A DNA stretch of 64,000 nt from Deltaproteobacteria bacterium (GCA_024636215.1 JAGXHL010000093.1:62001-126000); one strand, 5' to 3'; shown: positions 25,927 through 36,740, counted from the first letter of the stretch. Program-made: numbers and translations. The notes: generated by a model from the sequence alone, not told the origin.

Positions 25927-27042
25927 TCAGGCAGGGGGCGCCTGACCAAGATTCTTGCTGGTTGTCTGAATACCATGCCTGGCGAAGATGCCGGCGAGTT
26001 TCTCGTAGTTGCTCATAAGCTTTGCGAGGGTTAAATGGTAGCCGCCGTGCATGACCTGGTTGCGTGCCGTAATCGACATGGGGCCCTGAAAGAAGAGCAG
26101 TGCTTCATCGGCGCCCGGTTCAAAGAGCAGGATGTCGATCTCGGGATGTTTGTGACGATAGTAAGCAAGCGCCATGGTCATCTTCTCGCGGCCTTCGATC
26201 CGTTTCGCCTGTTCCCAGGAGAAGAGCACGCCAAGCTCATCAACCTGTGAACATTTGCCATAGGAAAGAGAAGGCAGGCAGGTCGTGTTCTGATCGTTAC
26301 AGAATGGCACCCGGGGGTTGATAAGAACGATCAGTTTTGCGCCATTCTGGATGGCGATGTCGATGTGGGCTACTTTGCCGGTCGAGCCGTCAAGGTAAGC
26401 ATGATGGTTGATCCTGTGCGGTTGAAAGAAAAAGGGAATGGCACTGGATGCCGTGATCGCCTGGCAGATGTGCATATCCTGATGCTCTGGCGTGCCGAAG
26501 ATAATGCGCTCTCCGGTGTCAAGATCGTAAGCCGGGATGAAGAGTTCACAGGAGAGTTCCTTGAAATCGTCACTGAGGCCTTCGTCGTGAAAGGCTTTAC
26601 AGAGATAGGATTGCAGGGGCTTGAGAGAGAAAAGCCCTGCCGGGAACTGTTCATGGAAGAGATGGGGCAAATCGCTGAGACGAATTTGCCAGTTGTTTTT
26701 ACGGTAGTGTTTGAGGATCCGAAGCATACTGAATGGCAGGCTGGCCAGAGAATGAGCCGTCGCCCACCAGTCAACGCGGTAAATGTCGCGTCTTCGCCAG
26801 TTAAAAACAGTATTCTCATTGCGTTCGATGGTTCTGAAGAGTCCGCCGGGATCGATGCGATTGGCGATCAAGGTGGCGATAACCGAACCGGCGCTGATGC
26901 CGATGTACGAGTCGAAGCGACGGGTGGAAAAGCCTGGGCTGAAGAGATGATCCAGAGCAGTCAGGCAGCCGATCTGGTACGCAGCGCCCATGATGCCGCC
27001 GCCGGTCAGGATCATAGCGGTTTTGCTGCGTTGCTCGGGCAT
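25927..27042 (-). CDS. Patatin-like phospholipase
   Basis: The 371-residue protein has the patatin acyl-hydrolase signature: oxyanion-hole GGGIMGAAY (14-22), nucleophile elbow GISAG with Ser50, and catalytic Asp218 in DGSTG. It is probably a lipid acyl hydrolase acting at the inner membrane or cytosol. No signal peptide is seen. It starts 10 bases after the stop of the gene upstream, so the two are co-transcribed. Substrate unknown. Confidence 0.86.
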   Translation of the reverse strand: MPEQRSKTAMILTGGGIMGAAYQIGCLTALDHLFSPGFSTRRFDSYIGISAGSVIATLIANRIDPGGLFRTIERNENTVFNWRRRDIYRVDWWATAHSLASLPFSMLRILKHYRKNNWQIRLSDLPHLFHEQFPAGLFSLKPLQSYLCKAFHDEGLSDDFKELSCELFIPAYDLDTGERIIFGTPEHQDMHICQAITASSAIPFFFQPHRINHHAYLDGSTGKVAHIDIAIQNGAKLIVLINPRVPFCNDQNTTCLPSLSYGKCSQVDELGVLFSWEQAKRIEGREKMTMALAYYRHKHPEIDILLFEPGADEALLFFQGPMSITARNQVMHGGYHLTLAKLMSNYEKLAGIFARHGIQTTSKNLGQAPPA

Positions 27043-27051
27043 AATGTCAAC

Positions 27052-27603
27052 TCACCGTTTGGCGCGGACCTTGATTTTTGGCTTGCCCGCGTCTGTGACG
27101 ACCACGAAGTCAACGGCTTGATCGCCAAATCGTTTCTGGATGGCTTCTCTCTGCTTGGCCAGAAAACTGGCCACCTGCTCCCTGTTCGGGGGGCGAAGCT
27201 GGCAATCCTTATGAGCGTTCACCAGCTCTTTGTAGAGGATGTCCACGGGGTTTGCGGTGCTGGCTGACGAAGCCTCCTCCGTTGGCGGTTGCAGACTGTC
27301 AGAGCGGTTGATCCGTGAGAGGTGACGTTCGTACCGGCCTTCGTCAATCAGGCGCTGGATACGATCCCAGTAACCACAGTAACTGTTGAAACGACTGGTA
27401 ATGCTTTGCAGTTTGAAACGCAGATCGGTTTGCGGAATGTAATGGGTAATCATCTTGCGCATGCGCAAGGTGTACTTTTGCCGCTCCTTTTCGGGAGCAC
27501 GTTTTTCCGTACCGAGGAAATACTTTTCGTAAGCGATTTCGAGTTTCTTCAGGTCGTGTTCCAGCTGGCTCAGAAGTTCCGTGATTTGTCCGCGGCTACC
27601 CAT
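27052..27603 (-). CDS. MXAN_5187-like conserved protein
   Basis: The 183-residue soluble, charged, helical protein contains the block ELAYEKYFLG-like (LEIAYEKYFLGTEKRAPEK) and RFKLQSITSRFNSYCGYWDR, recalling the C-terminal domain of Myxococcus MXAN_5187 proteins; that match is from memory. I start at ATG 27603, which has GGGGAGGA about 13 bases upstream; a GTG at 27651 is the alternative. It is co-directional with the patatin gene at 10-base spacing. No catalytic motif is visible. Confidence 0.62.
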   Translation of the reverse strand: MGSRGQITELLSQLEHDLKKLEIAYEKYFLGTEKRAPEKERQKYTLRMRKMITHYIPQTDLRFKLQSITSRFNSYCGYWDRIQRLIDEGRYERHLSRINRSDSLQPPTEEASSASTANPVDILYKELVNAHKDCQLRPPNREQVASFLAKQREAIQKRFGDQAVDFVVVTDAGKPKIKVRAKR

Positions 27604-27830
27604 TTTATCAGTCTGTCCTCCCCTTAAATTGGCCCATGTCGATCTGGACACTCCAAGCGCAAACTAGCCTGCCTAATATACTGGACGCCATGCAGGCAGG
27701 TAAAGAGAAACCTGAAAACTCGCTTTTGCAGACATTTCCTTGAAAATGCAGTTAAAATCGTGTTGTCTCGGCTTGACCTTTACAATGCATTTCGAAATAA
27801 TGTCAAATTCGGATAATGGAGGGAAACGCA

Positions 27831-29225
27831 ATGTCCAACAAACTCGCTGCTGTAATCCTGGCTGCAGGTCAGGGAACCCGCATGAAATCCCAAATCCCCA
27901 AGGTCCTTCATCCGGTTTCCGGAATGCCGATGCTAAGCCTTGTGGTCAGAACGGCCAGAAGCCTTGATGCCAAGCCGATTGTCCCTGTGATTGGCCATGG
28001 CGCCGAGCAGGTCAGGGCGGTGCTTGGCGAAGAGCCACTGACTTTTGTGCTGCAGGAAGAGCAGTTGGGCACGGGTCACGCCCTGCTCTGTGCAGAGGCA
28101 GCACTGAAAGGTTTCACCGGAGACCTTCTCCTGCTTTGCGGTGATGTGCCCCTGTTGCGTGACACCACCTTGCGGGCTTTACTGGAGCACCACCGAGCAA
28201 CCTCTGCCGGCGTGACCATCTTAACGGCACAGATGCAGGACCCCACCGGTTACGGACGCATTATCCGTGGCGAGAACGGGGTTGAGCGGATTGTTGAAGA
28301 GAAAGACGCTTCGAGCCTCGAGCGCCAGGTTGATGAGATCAACACCGGCATCTACATCTTTCGTGCGCCGCAGGCGTTTGAATTCTTGCGAAGTCTTGAT
28401 AACAGCAATGCGCAGAAAGAATATTACCTGACTGATATTGTCGCTGCGGCCCGCAAAGCCGGAGAGCGGATTGAAGCACTGTTGATCGAATCTGCTGCCG
28501 AAGCGATGGGCATCAATGATCGTGTGCAACTGTCTGAAGCCGAGAGGATCATGCGGCAAAGAATCAATGCGGGGCATCAACGGGGCGGAGTGACGCTGCT
28601 TGATCCGTCGACGACCTACATCGAGCCGGATGTGGTGATAGGTTCTGATACCCTGGTCCATCCGGGCGTTCATTTGCGTGGCAAGACAACAATCGGCAGC
28701 GGTTGTGAAATCGAGCCGGGCGTGGTGGTGACCGATTGCATGATCGCGGACCGGGTTCATTTAAAGGCCGGTTCTGTGCTGAGTGAGTCTTCAGTGGGTG
28801 AGTCCTGTGCCGTGGGACCGATGGCTCACCTGAGGCCTGGAACGGTGCTGAGCGGTCATAACAAGATCGGCAACTTTGTCGAAACCAAGAAAGCTCTGTT
28901 TGGCGAGAAGTCACAGGCCAGTCATTTGACCTACATCGGTGATGCCAGCCTCGGCAAAAATGTCAATATCGGCTGCGGCACGATCACCTGCAACTATGAT
29001 GGCGTTAATAAATATCAGACGACCATCGGTGACGATGTTTTCGTCGGCAGTGATACCCAGTTTGTTGCGCCGGTTACCATCGGTCGCGGCAGCCTGATTG
29101 GCGCCGGTTCAACCATCACCAGGGATGTTCCCGAGGATGCCCTGGCGATTACCCGGGCAGAGCAGAAAAACGTCGCCGGCTGGGCGATACGACACCGGCA
29201 GAAATTACACCAGCAGAAAAAATAG
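27831..29225 (+). CDS. glmU: Bifunctional UDP-N-acetylglucosamine pyrophosphorylase / glucosamine-1-phosphate acetyltransferase
   Basis: The 464-residue enzyme makes UDP-GlcNAc for cell wall and lipid A. The N-terminal pyrophosphorylase domain has LAAGQGTRM and the lysine in SQIPKVLHP, with QLGTGHALL. The C-terminal half (from about 255) is a left-handed beta-helix of hexapeptide repeats with the acetyltransferase site (LRPGTVLSG, then TYIGDASLGKNVNIGCGT). I start at ATG 27831 with GGAGGG 8 bases upstream; five extra upstream codons are possible. First of a close-packed series with glmS, a ClC gene and pcrA. Confidence 0.96.
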   Translation: MSNKLAAVILAAGQGTRMKSQIPKVLHPVSGMPMLSLVVRTARSLDAKPIVPVIGHGAEQVRAVLGEEPLTFVLQEEQLGTGHALLCAEAALKGFTGDLLLLCGDVPLLRDTTLRALLEHHRATSAGVTILTAQMQDPTGYGRIIRGENGVERIVEEKDASSLERQVDEINTGIYIFRAPQAFEFLRSLDNSNAQKEYYLTDIVAAARKAGERIEALLIESAAEAMGINDRVQLSEAERIMRQRINAGHQRGGVTLLDPSTTYIEPDVVIGSDTLVHPGVHLRGKTTIGSGCEIEPGVVVTDCMIADRVHLKAGSVLSESSVGESCAVGPMAHLRPGTVLSGHNKIGNFVETKKALFGEKSQASHLTYIGDASLGKNVNIGCGTITCNYDGVNKYQTTIGDDVFVGSDTQFVAPVTIGRGSLIGAGSTITRDVPEDALAITRAEQKNVAGWAIRHRQKLHQQKK

Positions 29226-29271
29226 ACGTCTTTAAACATTCTCTTTTTACACTCATCATCTCGAGGTTCTT

Positions 29272-31101
29272 ATGTGTGGCATTGTCGGTTATATCGGTCC
29301 TCAGCAAGCGACTCCCATTGTGCTCGATGGTCTGCGCAAGCTGGAATATCGTGGTTATGATTCCGCAGGAATTGCAACCATCGAACAGGGCAAAATCAAT
29401 ATCTCTCGTGCCCAGGGCAAGCTGATCAACCTGGAAAAGAAGTTGCACGACCAGCCTTTGGTCGGGCAAACCGGTATCGGTCATACCCGTTGGGCAACGC
29501 ACGGTCGGCCCTCCGAGATCAATGCTCACCCCCATAATGCCGGCGGCTTTGTGGTCGTCCATAATGGCATCATCGAAAATTATCTCGACCTTAAAAATCA
29601 TCTGCGCGAGCAGGGCCATCGTTTTAACTCGGAAACGGATACGGAAATTATAGCCCACCTGGTGGAGCAGCATTACCAGGAGTGTGGTGATTTTGAAGCG
29701 GCCGTGCGTAAAGCTCTCTCTGACGTTCGAGGTGCTTACGCCGTAGCGATTCTTTGCCAACAAGAACCGGGCAAGCTGATCGCTGCTAAACAGGGTTCGC
29801 CACTGGTGGTCGGACAAGGCCAGGGGGAGTACTTTGTGGCTTCGGACATTCCGGCCATGCTTTCGCATACCCGCGAGATGATCTTTCTCGAAGATGGCGA
29901 ACTGGTGGTCTTCACCACAGAGCGGATGGAGATTACGACTCTTGCCGGGGCTGTGGTCGAGAGAATGCCAAAGACGATTACCTGGAGCCCGGTCATGGCC
30001 GAAAAAGATGGCTATCGACACTTTATGCTCAAGGAAATTTACGAGCAGCCGCGGGCGATTGCCGACACCATTGCCGGGCGCATCCGTGCAGACCGTGGCG
30101 AGGTCTTTCTCGAGCATCTCAACCTTGATGATGACTCGCTCAACAAGCTGGAACGCATCTACATCGTTGCTTGCGGCACCTCCTGGCATGCCGCCCTGGT
30201 CGGCAAGTTCATGATCGAAAAGCATGCCCGGATTCCGGTTGAAGTCGATATCGCCAGCGAGTTCCGTTATCGTGATCCTCTGGTCAACGAAAGGACTCTG
30301 ACGCTCCTGATCAGCCAAAGTGGTGAAACGGCTGACACTCTGGCTGCCCTGCGTGAAGCCCGTGGCAAGTCCGGCAAGGTTCTGGCCATCTGCAACGTGG
30401 TCGAGTCTTCGATTGCCCGTGAAAGTGATGGCGTCATCTATACCCACGCCGGACCTGAAATCGGGGTCGCCTCGACCAAGGCCTTTACTACCCAACTGGT
30501 TGCCCTCTACCTCTTCACTCTTCACCTCGGCCGGGTTCGTGGCGTGCTGGACGAAACCGCCTGTCGCCAGATGCTCGATGAACTGATCAGTCTGCCGCGC
30601 AAGGTCGAGCAATGCCTGGAGTTGGACGCTGCCATTGAGCAGGCTTCGCAAGGACTCATGTACGCTCAGGATTTTCTTTACCTCGGCCGTGGCAATCAGT
30701 ATCCGATTGCTCTGGAGGGGGCGCTCAAGCTCAAGGAAATTTCCTATATTCATGCCGAGGGCTACCCGGCCGGCGAGATGAAGCACGGTCCGATTGCCTT
30801 GATCGATGAACAACTGCCGGTAGTGGTGATTGCCCCGCACAATGAAACCTTTGAGAAAGTGGCCGCCAACATGGAAGAAGTTCAGGCGCGTGGTGGCCGT
30901 GTTCTGGCGATCACCGATCAGGCAGGAACCGGGCTGGCCGACAAGGCGGAAATCGTTCTGGTCGTTCCGCAAACCATTGATGACCTGATGCCGGTGTTGA
31001 CCTCAATCCCTCTGCAGTTGCTTTCCTACCACGTCGCTGTGCTCAAGGGGACCGATGTTGATCAACCCCGCAACCTTGCCAAAAGCGTCACCGTGGAGTA
31101 G
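29272..31101 (+). CDS. glmS: Glutamine-fructose-6-phosphate aminotransferase (isomerizing)
   Basis: The 609-residue protein makes glucosamine-6-phosphate, the entry to amino-sugar synthesis. Catalytic Cys2 follows the start Met (MCGIVGYIG). The N-terminal glutaminase domain (about 1-240) is followed by two SIS isomerase domains (for example [14 protein letters not shown] and STKAFTTQL) and the conserved C-terminus ([11 protein letters not shown]). It lies 46 bases after glmU, the preceding step-sharing enzyme. The short gap leaves no room for a glmS ribozyme. Confidence 0.97.
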   Translation: MCGIVGYIGPQQATPIVLDGLRKLEYRGYDSAGIATIEQGKINISRAQGKLINLEKKLHDQPLVGQTGIGHTRWATHGRPSEINAHPHNAGGFVVVHNGIIENYLDLKNHLREQGHRFNSETDTEIIAHLVEQHYQECGDFEAAVRKALSDVRGAYAVAILCQQEPGKLIAAKQGSPLVVGQGQGEYFVASDIPAMLSHTREMIFLEDGELVVFTTERMEITTLAGAVVERMPKTITWSPVMAEKDGYRHFMLKEIYEQPRAIADTIAGRIRADRGEVFLEHLNLDDDSLNKLERIYIVACGTSWHAALVGKFMIEKHARIPVEVDIASEFRYRDPLVNERTLTLLISQSGETADTLAALREARGKSGKVLAICNVVESSIARESDGVIYTHAGPEIGVASTKAFTTQLVALYLFTLHLGRVRGVLDETACRQMLDELISLPRKVEQCLELDAAIEQASQGLMYAQDFLYLGRGNQYPIALEGALKLKEISYIHAEGYPAGEMKHGPIALIDEQLPVVVIAPHNETFEKVAANMEEVQARGGRVLAITDQAGTGLADKAEIVLVVPQTIDDLMPVLTSIPLQLLSYHVAVLKGTDVDQPRNLAKSVTVE

Positions 31102-31104
31102 CTG

Positions 31105-32892
31105 TTGAATTTCAAAAAACAATTATTTGAACGTTTACGTCTGCCCCTGATTGCCCTGCAACGTTCTTTTCGGATCAGCGAAAATACGTTCCTGATCATT
31201 CTGGCCGTTGTGATCGGTCTACTGGGTGGTCTGGGAAACTATGCTTTTCGTAAAACCATAGACCTGATTCACTGGGGGGTCTTCGAGCAGAGTGAGCATT
31301 TTTTCGGGTATTCCCTGGAGGAATGGAGCCTGTCCCGGATCGCGGTGGTCTTCTGTCCGGTGATCGGGGGTCTGCTGGTGATCCCGATCTGGTACTGGTT
31401 TGGCGAAGACCTTAAAGGTGGCTTCTCGGCTTTTCTCGAACGGGTCAACCTGCGAGGGGCCAAATTGCGCCTGCGGCCGATTTTTACCCGCGGTCTGGGA
31501 GCGGCAGTGACTATCGGTTCCGGCGGCTCGGCCGGTCAGGAGGGCCCGATCGCCATGATCGGTGGCGCCATCGGTTCCCAGTTCGGTCAGCTCTTCAAAA
31601 TGAGCGGTGATCGTCTCAAGGTCCTGGTGGCTTGCGGTGCTGCTGCCGGGGTTGCCGCGACCTTTAATGCGCCAATCGCCGGAGTCTTTTTTGCCCAGGA
31701 AATCGTCCTGCTCTCTTCCTTTGAACTCGCCAGTTTTACTTCGATTGTTATCGCCAGCGGCATGGCGACGGTTGTGTCCCGCGCCCTGCTCGGCAACGTC
31801 CCGGAACTCTATGCGCCCGCTTATTTGGTCAACAGCTACTGGGAATTGCTGCTCTACCTGGCGCTTGGTCTCTTGATCGGCGTTCTGGCAACCCTGTTCA
31901 TCGACGCGCATTTTCGCATCAAGGACTATTTTAGCGCACTGAAAATGCCGAAGTTGGTCAAGCCTCTGCTAGGCGGTCTTCTCGTTGGCGTGATCGGCAT
32001 TGTCTTTCCCCAGGTCTTCGGCAACGGTTACGAGTTTATCAAGTCGGTTCTGCTCGGCAATGAGACCTGGTATCTGCTTGCCGCGCTGGTGTTGATCAAG
32101 GCGGTTGCGACTTCGATCACTCTTGGTTCAGGTCTGCCTGGCGGCCTGTTTGCTCCCTGCCTCTACCTCGGAGCCGTCGCTGGCGGTGCCTTCGGTCACA
32201 TGGCCGTGAAGATCTTTCCCCAGGCCTCGATTGCTCCGGGCGCTTACGCCCTGGTGGGCATGGGGGCTTTTCTTTCGGCGTCGACCCACGCGCCGATGAC
32301 GGCGATCTTCCTGCTTTTTGAGATCACCGACAGTTACGAAGTTATCGTGCCGATCATGTTGACTTGCGTCATTGGCACCTCGATTGCCAGGCATTTCAAA
32401 AAGGACAGCCTGGAAACAGTCGAACTCTCTCGACTCGGCATCGACCTCGAAGCGGGCAAAGAACGTAATATCATGAAGTCGCTGCAGGTCGGAGACGTCA
32501 TGGTTCGAGAAGTGGAGACCATCCCGGAGCATATGACGCTGGGCCAGTTTGCCCGCTTTATTGAAAAAACCCAGCATACCAATTTCCCGCTGGTGAATGC
32601 TCAGGGGGAGCTGACCGGAATCATCTCTGTCCAGGATTTCATGGGCGTGGTGTTTGAACCCGACCTGATGGATCTGGTGGTGGTCAAGGAACTCGCTACC
32701 ACCAGGGTGATCACAGCCCATGCCGACGAGGATCTTGACCAGACCATGCGCAAGATCGGCTACCGCAATATCGAACAAGTGCCGGTAGTGGACCGCGAAA
32801 CTCACCGCAAGCTGGTGGGGCTCATCTCCCGGCGGGATATTGTTGCCGCCTATAATCGGGCCCTGATGACCCGTACTTTCGAGGAAAGCTAG
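31105..32892 (+). CDS. ClC-family chloride channel/antiporter with CBS domains
   Basis: The 595-residue membrane protein has the ClC core of about 11 helices with the anion-selectivity segments GSGGSAGQEGP (the Glu is the gating glutamate, where GREGP is more usual) and GSGLPGGLFAPCL. A C-terminal pair of CBS domains (about 460-590) may sense nucleotides. It probably exchanges chloride and protons or conducts anions. The start is TTG at 31105, with GGAG 7 bases upstream, three bases after glmS. Its TAG stop overlaps the GTG start of the helicase gene by one base. Confidence 0.92.
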   Translation: MNFKKQLFERLRLPLIALQRSFRISENTFLIILAVVIGLLGGLGNYAFRKTIDLIHWGVFEQSEHFFGYSLEEWSLSRIAVVFCPVIGGLLVIPIWYWFGEDLKGGFSAFLERVNLRGAKLRLRPIFTRGLGAAVTIGSGGSAGQEGPIAMIGGAIGSQFGQLFKMSGDRLKVLVACGAAAGVAATFNAPIAGVFFAQEIVLLSSFELASFTSIVIASGMATVVSRALLGNVPELYAPAYLVNSYWELLLYLALGLLIGVLATLFIDAHFRIKDYFSALKMPKLVKPLLGGLLVGVIGIVFPQVFGNGYEFIKSVLLGNETWYLLAALVLIKAVATSITLGSGLPGGLFAPCLYLGAVAGGAFGHMAVKIFPQASIAPGAYALVGMGAFLSASTHAPMTAIFLLFEITDSYEVIVPIMLTCVIGTSIARHFKKDSLETVELSRLGIDLEAGKERNIMKSLQVGDVMVREVETIPEHMTLGQFARFIEKTQHTNFPLVNAQGELTGIISVQDFMGVVFEPDLMDLVVVKELATTRVITAHADEDLDQTMRKIGYRNIEQVPVVDRETHRKLVGLISRRDIVAAYNRALMTRTFEES

Positions 32893-35084
32893 TGGACGAT
32901 CTGCTCACAGACCTGAATCCGATGCAGCAGCTGGCAGTCAAACATGACACCGGCCCACTGCTGTTGCTTGCCGGGGCCGGCTCCGGCAAGACCCGCGCCC
33001 TCACACATCGGATTGCCTGGCTGATCACGCGGTACAAGGTTGATCCCTGGCAGATTCTCGCCGTGACCTTTACCAACAAGGCCGCGGGAGAGATGAAGAA
33101 CCGCCTCGAAGAACTGCTTGGTAATCCCAAAGGCCTATGGGTCAGCACCTTCCACGCCACCTGTGTGCGGATTCTGCGCCAGGAGATCGGGGCGCTCGGC
33201 TTTAGCCGCAACTTCACGATCTACGATGATCAGGACCAGGAGCGGCTGCTGAAAACCCTTCTGCAGGAACTTGGCATCGACGACAAGGCTCTCAAACCGC
33301 GTGCGGTAGCCTCAGCGATCGACCGGGCCAAAAATCGCGGCATCTGGCCGGACCAGCTTGATGACGGTGATTATCAGGCGGAACAGATCACCCGCATCTA
33401 CACTCTTTACCAGGAGCGCCTGAAGCAGGCCAACGCACTCGATTTTGGTGATCTGCTGATGCAGGTGGTGCGTCTCTTCGAAGATCATCCCGCTGTGCTG
33501 GACAAGTATCGTCAGCGTTTTCACTATATCCTCGTCGACGAGTTCCAGGACACCAATCAGGTCCAGTACCGGCTGGTGCACCTGCTCGCTTCGGGCCACG
33601 GCAACCTCTGTGTGGTCGGCGATGACGATCAGTCGATCTACCGCTGGCGTGGTGCCGAGGTCGGCAATATCCTGGGTTTTGAACGCGACTATCCCGGTTG
33701 CGAAACCATCCGGCTGGAACAGAATTATCGTTCGACCAAGACCATTCTCGACGCTGCCGACGCCGTGGTTGCCAACAACACCGGTCGTAAAGTGAAAAAA
33801 CTCTGGACCGAGAATGCTATCGGCGAGGGAGTCACGCTCGAAACCTTGCCCGATGACCTTGAAGAGGGCCGTTTCCTGGCGAGTGAAATCACCCGCCTCA
33901 AGCGCAATGGTCGCCACCTGCGCGACATCGCTATCTTCTATCGCACCAACGCCCAGTCGCGGGTCATCGAGGAATCGCTGCGCAACGAGCGTATCCCCTA
34001 CGTGATGTTCGGTGGAGTGAAGTTTTATTCGCGCATGGAGATCAAGGATATCCTCGCCTACCTGAGGATTCTCAGCAACCCGGCCGATTCGGTTTCGGCA
34101 CGACGTATCATCAACGTCCCCGCGCGCGGCATCGGTGCTGTCACCGTCAACAAGCTTGCACCCTTTGAAGCCGATGCCGGGGGATTTTTACCTGCCTGCA
34201 AAAAAGCCCTGGAGCGCGGGGCTTTAAAAGGCGCTGCGGCAACCAAGGTCAAGGCCTTTGTCGACCTGCTTGAGGATTTTCAGCAACGTGCTATCGAAAC
34301 CCCCTACCCGCAGCTCACCGCCGAGTTGATCGAAGAGACCGGCTACGGGCCGCTGCTGCGCAGCGAGAAAACCGAAGAGGCACGCAACCGTATGGACAAC
34401 CTGCAGCAGCTCCTGGCGGGGATGGAAGAACACTTCGCCAAAGAAGGCACCTTGCAGGACTACCTGGAGCAGGTCGCGTTGATTACCGACCTCGACTCTT
34501 ACGATCAGAGTCTCGACCGGGTGACCTTGATGACCCTGCATGCAGCCAAAGGTCTCGAGTTCCCGCTGGTCTTCATGGTCGGCATGGAAGAGGATCTTTT
34601 CCCTCATAGCCGTTCCGCCAACGGCCCTGAAGAACTGGAAGAAGAGCGCCGCCTTTGCTACGTCGGTATGACCCGCGCCATGGAGAAGCTCTACCTGACC
34701 CATGCCCGCCGCCGCCGGATCTTTGGTGATTATCAGTTCAACCCGCCCAGCCGCTTTCTGGCGGAAATCCCCGATAAATTGCTCGCTCAGCCTGCTGCAA
34801 GCGGCCTGCGCAAGACTGCCAGTCACAACCTGGCCTCTCTTTTCGACCCGTCTGAACCGGATTTCTCAGCCGAAGAACTCTTTATCGATGACGACGAAGT
34901 TCGCATCGTCCCCGATGCTGAGGAGGGTCTGCGTATCGGTTTGCAGGTTCGGCATATCAAGTTTGGCGTGGGCACTGTGCGTCGCCTTGAAGGGCAGGGC
35001 GATAGCCAGAAAGTTACGATTTATTTTCACCGTATTGGCCCGAAAAAACTCCTGGTCAAGTTCGCCGGACTTGAACCTGCCTGA
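32892..35084 (+). CDS. pcrA: ATP-dependent DNA helicase PcrA/UvrD type
   Basis: The 730-residue superfamily 1A 3'-5' helicase acts in nucleotide excision repair and plasmid replication. It has motif I LAGAGSGKT (about 27-35), motif II VDEFQDTN, motif III GDDDQSIYRWRGA, motif IV QNYRS, motif V TLHAAKGLEFP and motif VI VGMTRA. The C-terminal tail has a Tudor-like segment (VRHIKFGVGTVRRLEG) typical of PcrA. GTG start sharing one base with the ClC stop, so translation is coupled. Confidence 0.95.
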   Translation: MDDLLTDLNPMQQLAVKHDTGPLLLLAGAGSGKTRALTHRIAWLITRYKVDPWQILAVTFTNKAAGEMKNRLEELLGNPKGLWVSTFHATCVRILRQEIGALGFSRNFTIYDDQDQERLLKTLLQELGIDDKALKPRAVASAIDRAKNRGIWPDQLDDGDYQAEQITRIYTLYQERLKQANALDFGDLLMQVVRLFEDHPAVLDKYRQRFHYILVDEFQDTNQVQYRLVHLLASGHGNLCVVGDDDQSIYRWRGAEVGNILGFERDYPGCETIRLEQNYRSTKTILDAADAVVANNTGRKVKKLWTENAIGEGVTLETLPDDLEEGRFLASEITRLKRNGRHLRDIAIFYRTNAQSRVIEESLRNERIPYVMFGGVKFYSRMEIKDILAYLRILSNPADSVSARRIINVPARGIGAVTVNKLAPFEADAGGFLPACKKALERGALKGAAATKVKAFVDLLEDFQQRAIETPYPQLTAELIEETGYGPLLRSEKTEEARNRMDNLQQLLAGMEEHFAKEGTLQDYLEQVALITDLDSYDQSLDRVTLMTLHAAKGLEFPLVFMVGMEEDLFPHSRSANGPEELEEERRLCYVGMTRAMEKLYLTHARRRRIFGDYQFNPPSRFLAEIPDKLLAQPAASGLRKTASHNLASLFDPSEPDFSAEELFIDDDEVRIVPDAEEGLRIGLQVRHIKFGVGTVRRLEGQGDSQKVTIYFHRIGPKKLLVKFAGLEPA

Positions 35085-35228
35085 GCATCAATAAGCTGGC
35101 AATCTTCCTAAAATCTGTTAAGCATTAAATTGCCATCAAGGAGCCAGGTCTGGATAACAAAAATTCTTTGGGTTGTCAGCTTCGCGCCTTGTTGGTCAAT
35201 AAAACTCCATGCAAAGGGGGAATGATCG

Positions 35229-36671
35229 ATGAATAGATTGGTCTTGTTGCTTGCCGTCGGTTTCTTGTTTACTTCTACAGCTGTATCCGCAGTCAGAGCG
35301 GATGAGATCGTCAGTACGCTGGCCGACCAGCAGGAAGTTGCGGTCACCATCTACAACAATGATCTGGCCCTGGTCCGTGATCAGCGTCAGGTTGATTTGC
35401 CGGAAGGGACAGTCGATCTGGCTCTGCGCGAAGTCAGCGCCCGCATTCGACCGGAAACGGCACTTTTGAGCAGCCTGACCCGTCCCGGTGGCTTGACGAT
35501 TCTGGAGCAGAATTTTGATTTCGACCTGTTGACGCCTGATAAGCTGCTGGAAAAATATGTCGGCAGAGATGTGCAGCTGGTCCGCACCCACCCCGAGACG
35601 GGCAACGATCTATTTGAAACCGCCCGGGTTCTCTCTGCTAACAACGGTGTGGTGCTGAAGATCGATGATCGTATCGAGACCGGCGCCCCAGGACGACTGG
35701 TTTTCCCCGATGTACCGAAAAACCTGCGTGACCGGCCGACCCTGGTGGTGACGCTCGATAATGCACAGGGCGGTCAGCAGCTATTGGAACTCAATTACCT
35801 GACCAGTGGTCTGGGTTGGCGCGCAGATTACGTGGCGGAGCTGAATGCCGAAGACTCTGCGCTGGACCTGTCCGGTTGGGTGACCTTGACCAATCAGAGC
35901 GGTACGACTTACGGCAACGCTCTGCTGCAACTGGTTGCCGGAGATGTCAATCGCGTGCCGGACCAGATGCAAGTTCGCAAGGCCGTGATGATGGAGGCCG
36001 TTGCAGACGTGGCGATGGCCCCGCAAATGCAGGAAGAAAGCCTTTTTGAATACCACCTCTACTCGCTGCAGAGGCCAACCACGATTCGTGACAAGCAGAC
36101 CAAACAGGTTTCACTTCTGAATGCGTCCGGCGTACCCGTCCAGAAAGAATTCCGCCTGCAGGGCAGTCCTTTCTACTACAGTGGCAGGCAGGGTGATCTG
36201 GGGCAGAAACTCAAAGTCGGCGTTTTTGTCGAATTTGACAATCGCAAAGAGGACAATCTGGGGATGCCGCTGCCGAAAGGGATCGTGCGGGTCTATAAAC
36301 AGGATAAGGCGGGTCGCCCTCAGTTTGTTGGCGAAGACCGTATCGATCATACCCCGGAAAATGAAACCCTGCGCCTCAAGCTTGGTGACGCTTTTGATGT
36401 GACTGCGGATCGCAAACAGACTGATTTCCGTAAGTTGGGTGGCGATGGTCGCTACAACTATCGTTACGAGAGTGCCTTCGAAATTAACTTGCACAATGCC
36501 AAGGATGAAGAAGTGACCGTGACGGTTGCCGAACCGGTGCCTGGCGATTGGCGGATGCTCAGTGAGAGTCACAAGCACGACAAGGCTTCATCCGATACGG
36601 CGGTCTGGAAGATCACGGTTCCTGCCAAAGGCGAGGTTATGCTGAGTTACCGGGTTGAGGTGAAGTATTAG
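35229..36671 (+). CDS. Exported DUF4139-domain protein
   Basis: The 480-residue protein has a signal peptide (about 1-24). An N-terminal domain begins VTIYNNDLALVRDQR, and the large beta-rich DUF4139 domain (about 170-480) includes WRADYVAEL and the RVEVKY end. The family is exported and its function unsettled. AAGGGGGAATG precedes the ATG. It is a single gene bounded by a terminator. Confidence 0.72.
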   Translation: MNRLVLLLAVGFLFTSTAVSAVRADEIVSTLADQQEVAVTIYNNDLALVRDQRQVDLPEGTVDLALREVSARIRPETALLSSLTRPGGLTILEQNFDFDLLTPDKLLEKYVGRDVQLVRTHPETGNDLFETARVLSANNGVVLKIDDRIETGAPGRLVFPDVPKNLRDRPTLVVTLDNAQGGQQLLELNYLTSGLGWRADYVAELNAEDSALDLSGWVTLTNQSGTTYGNALLQLVAGDVNRVPDQMQVRKAVMMEAVADVAMAPQMQEESLFEYHLYSLQRPTTIRDKQTKQVSLLNASGVPVQKEFRLQGSPFYYSGRQGDLGQKLKVGVFVEFDNRKEDNLGMPLPKGIVRVYKQDKAGRPQFVGEDRIDHTPENETLRLKLGDAFDVTADRKQTDFRKLGGDGRYNYRYESAFEINLHNAKDEEVTVTVAEPVPGDWRMLSESHKHDKASSDTAVWKITVPAKGEVMLSYRVEVKY

Positions 36672-36710
36672 AAACCGCTGGTGCATGGCGTGTAGTGCGA
36701 GCAGATATGT

Positions 36711-36740
36711 AAAAAGGGGCGGCCAAGACCGCCCCTTTTT
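36711..36740. terminator. Bidirectional terminator between DUF4139 gene and adhesin
   Basis: AAAAAGGGGCGG / CCGCCCCTTTTT form a 12-bp stem with a 6-base loop, serving both convergent genes. Confidence 0.93.

Noticed and set aside
26365..27267. 300-codon plus-strand ORF over the patatin gene
   Set aside because: Antisense shadow of the patatin reading frame, whose catalytic motifs are intact.
29226..29271. glmS ribozyme/riboswitch
   Set aside because: Only 46 bases separate glmU and glmS, too short for the ribozyme.
29149..30972. 607-codon minus-strand ORF opposite glmS
   Set aside because: It lies antisense to a complete glmS and its composition is that of a codon-shadow frame.
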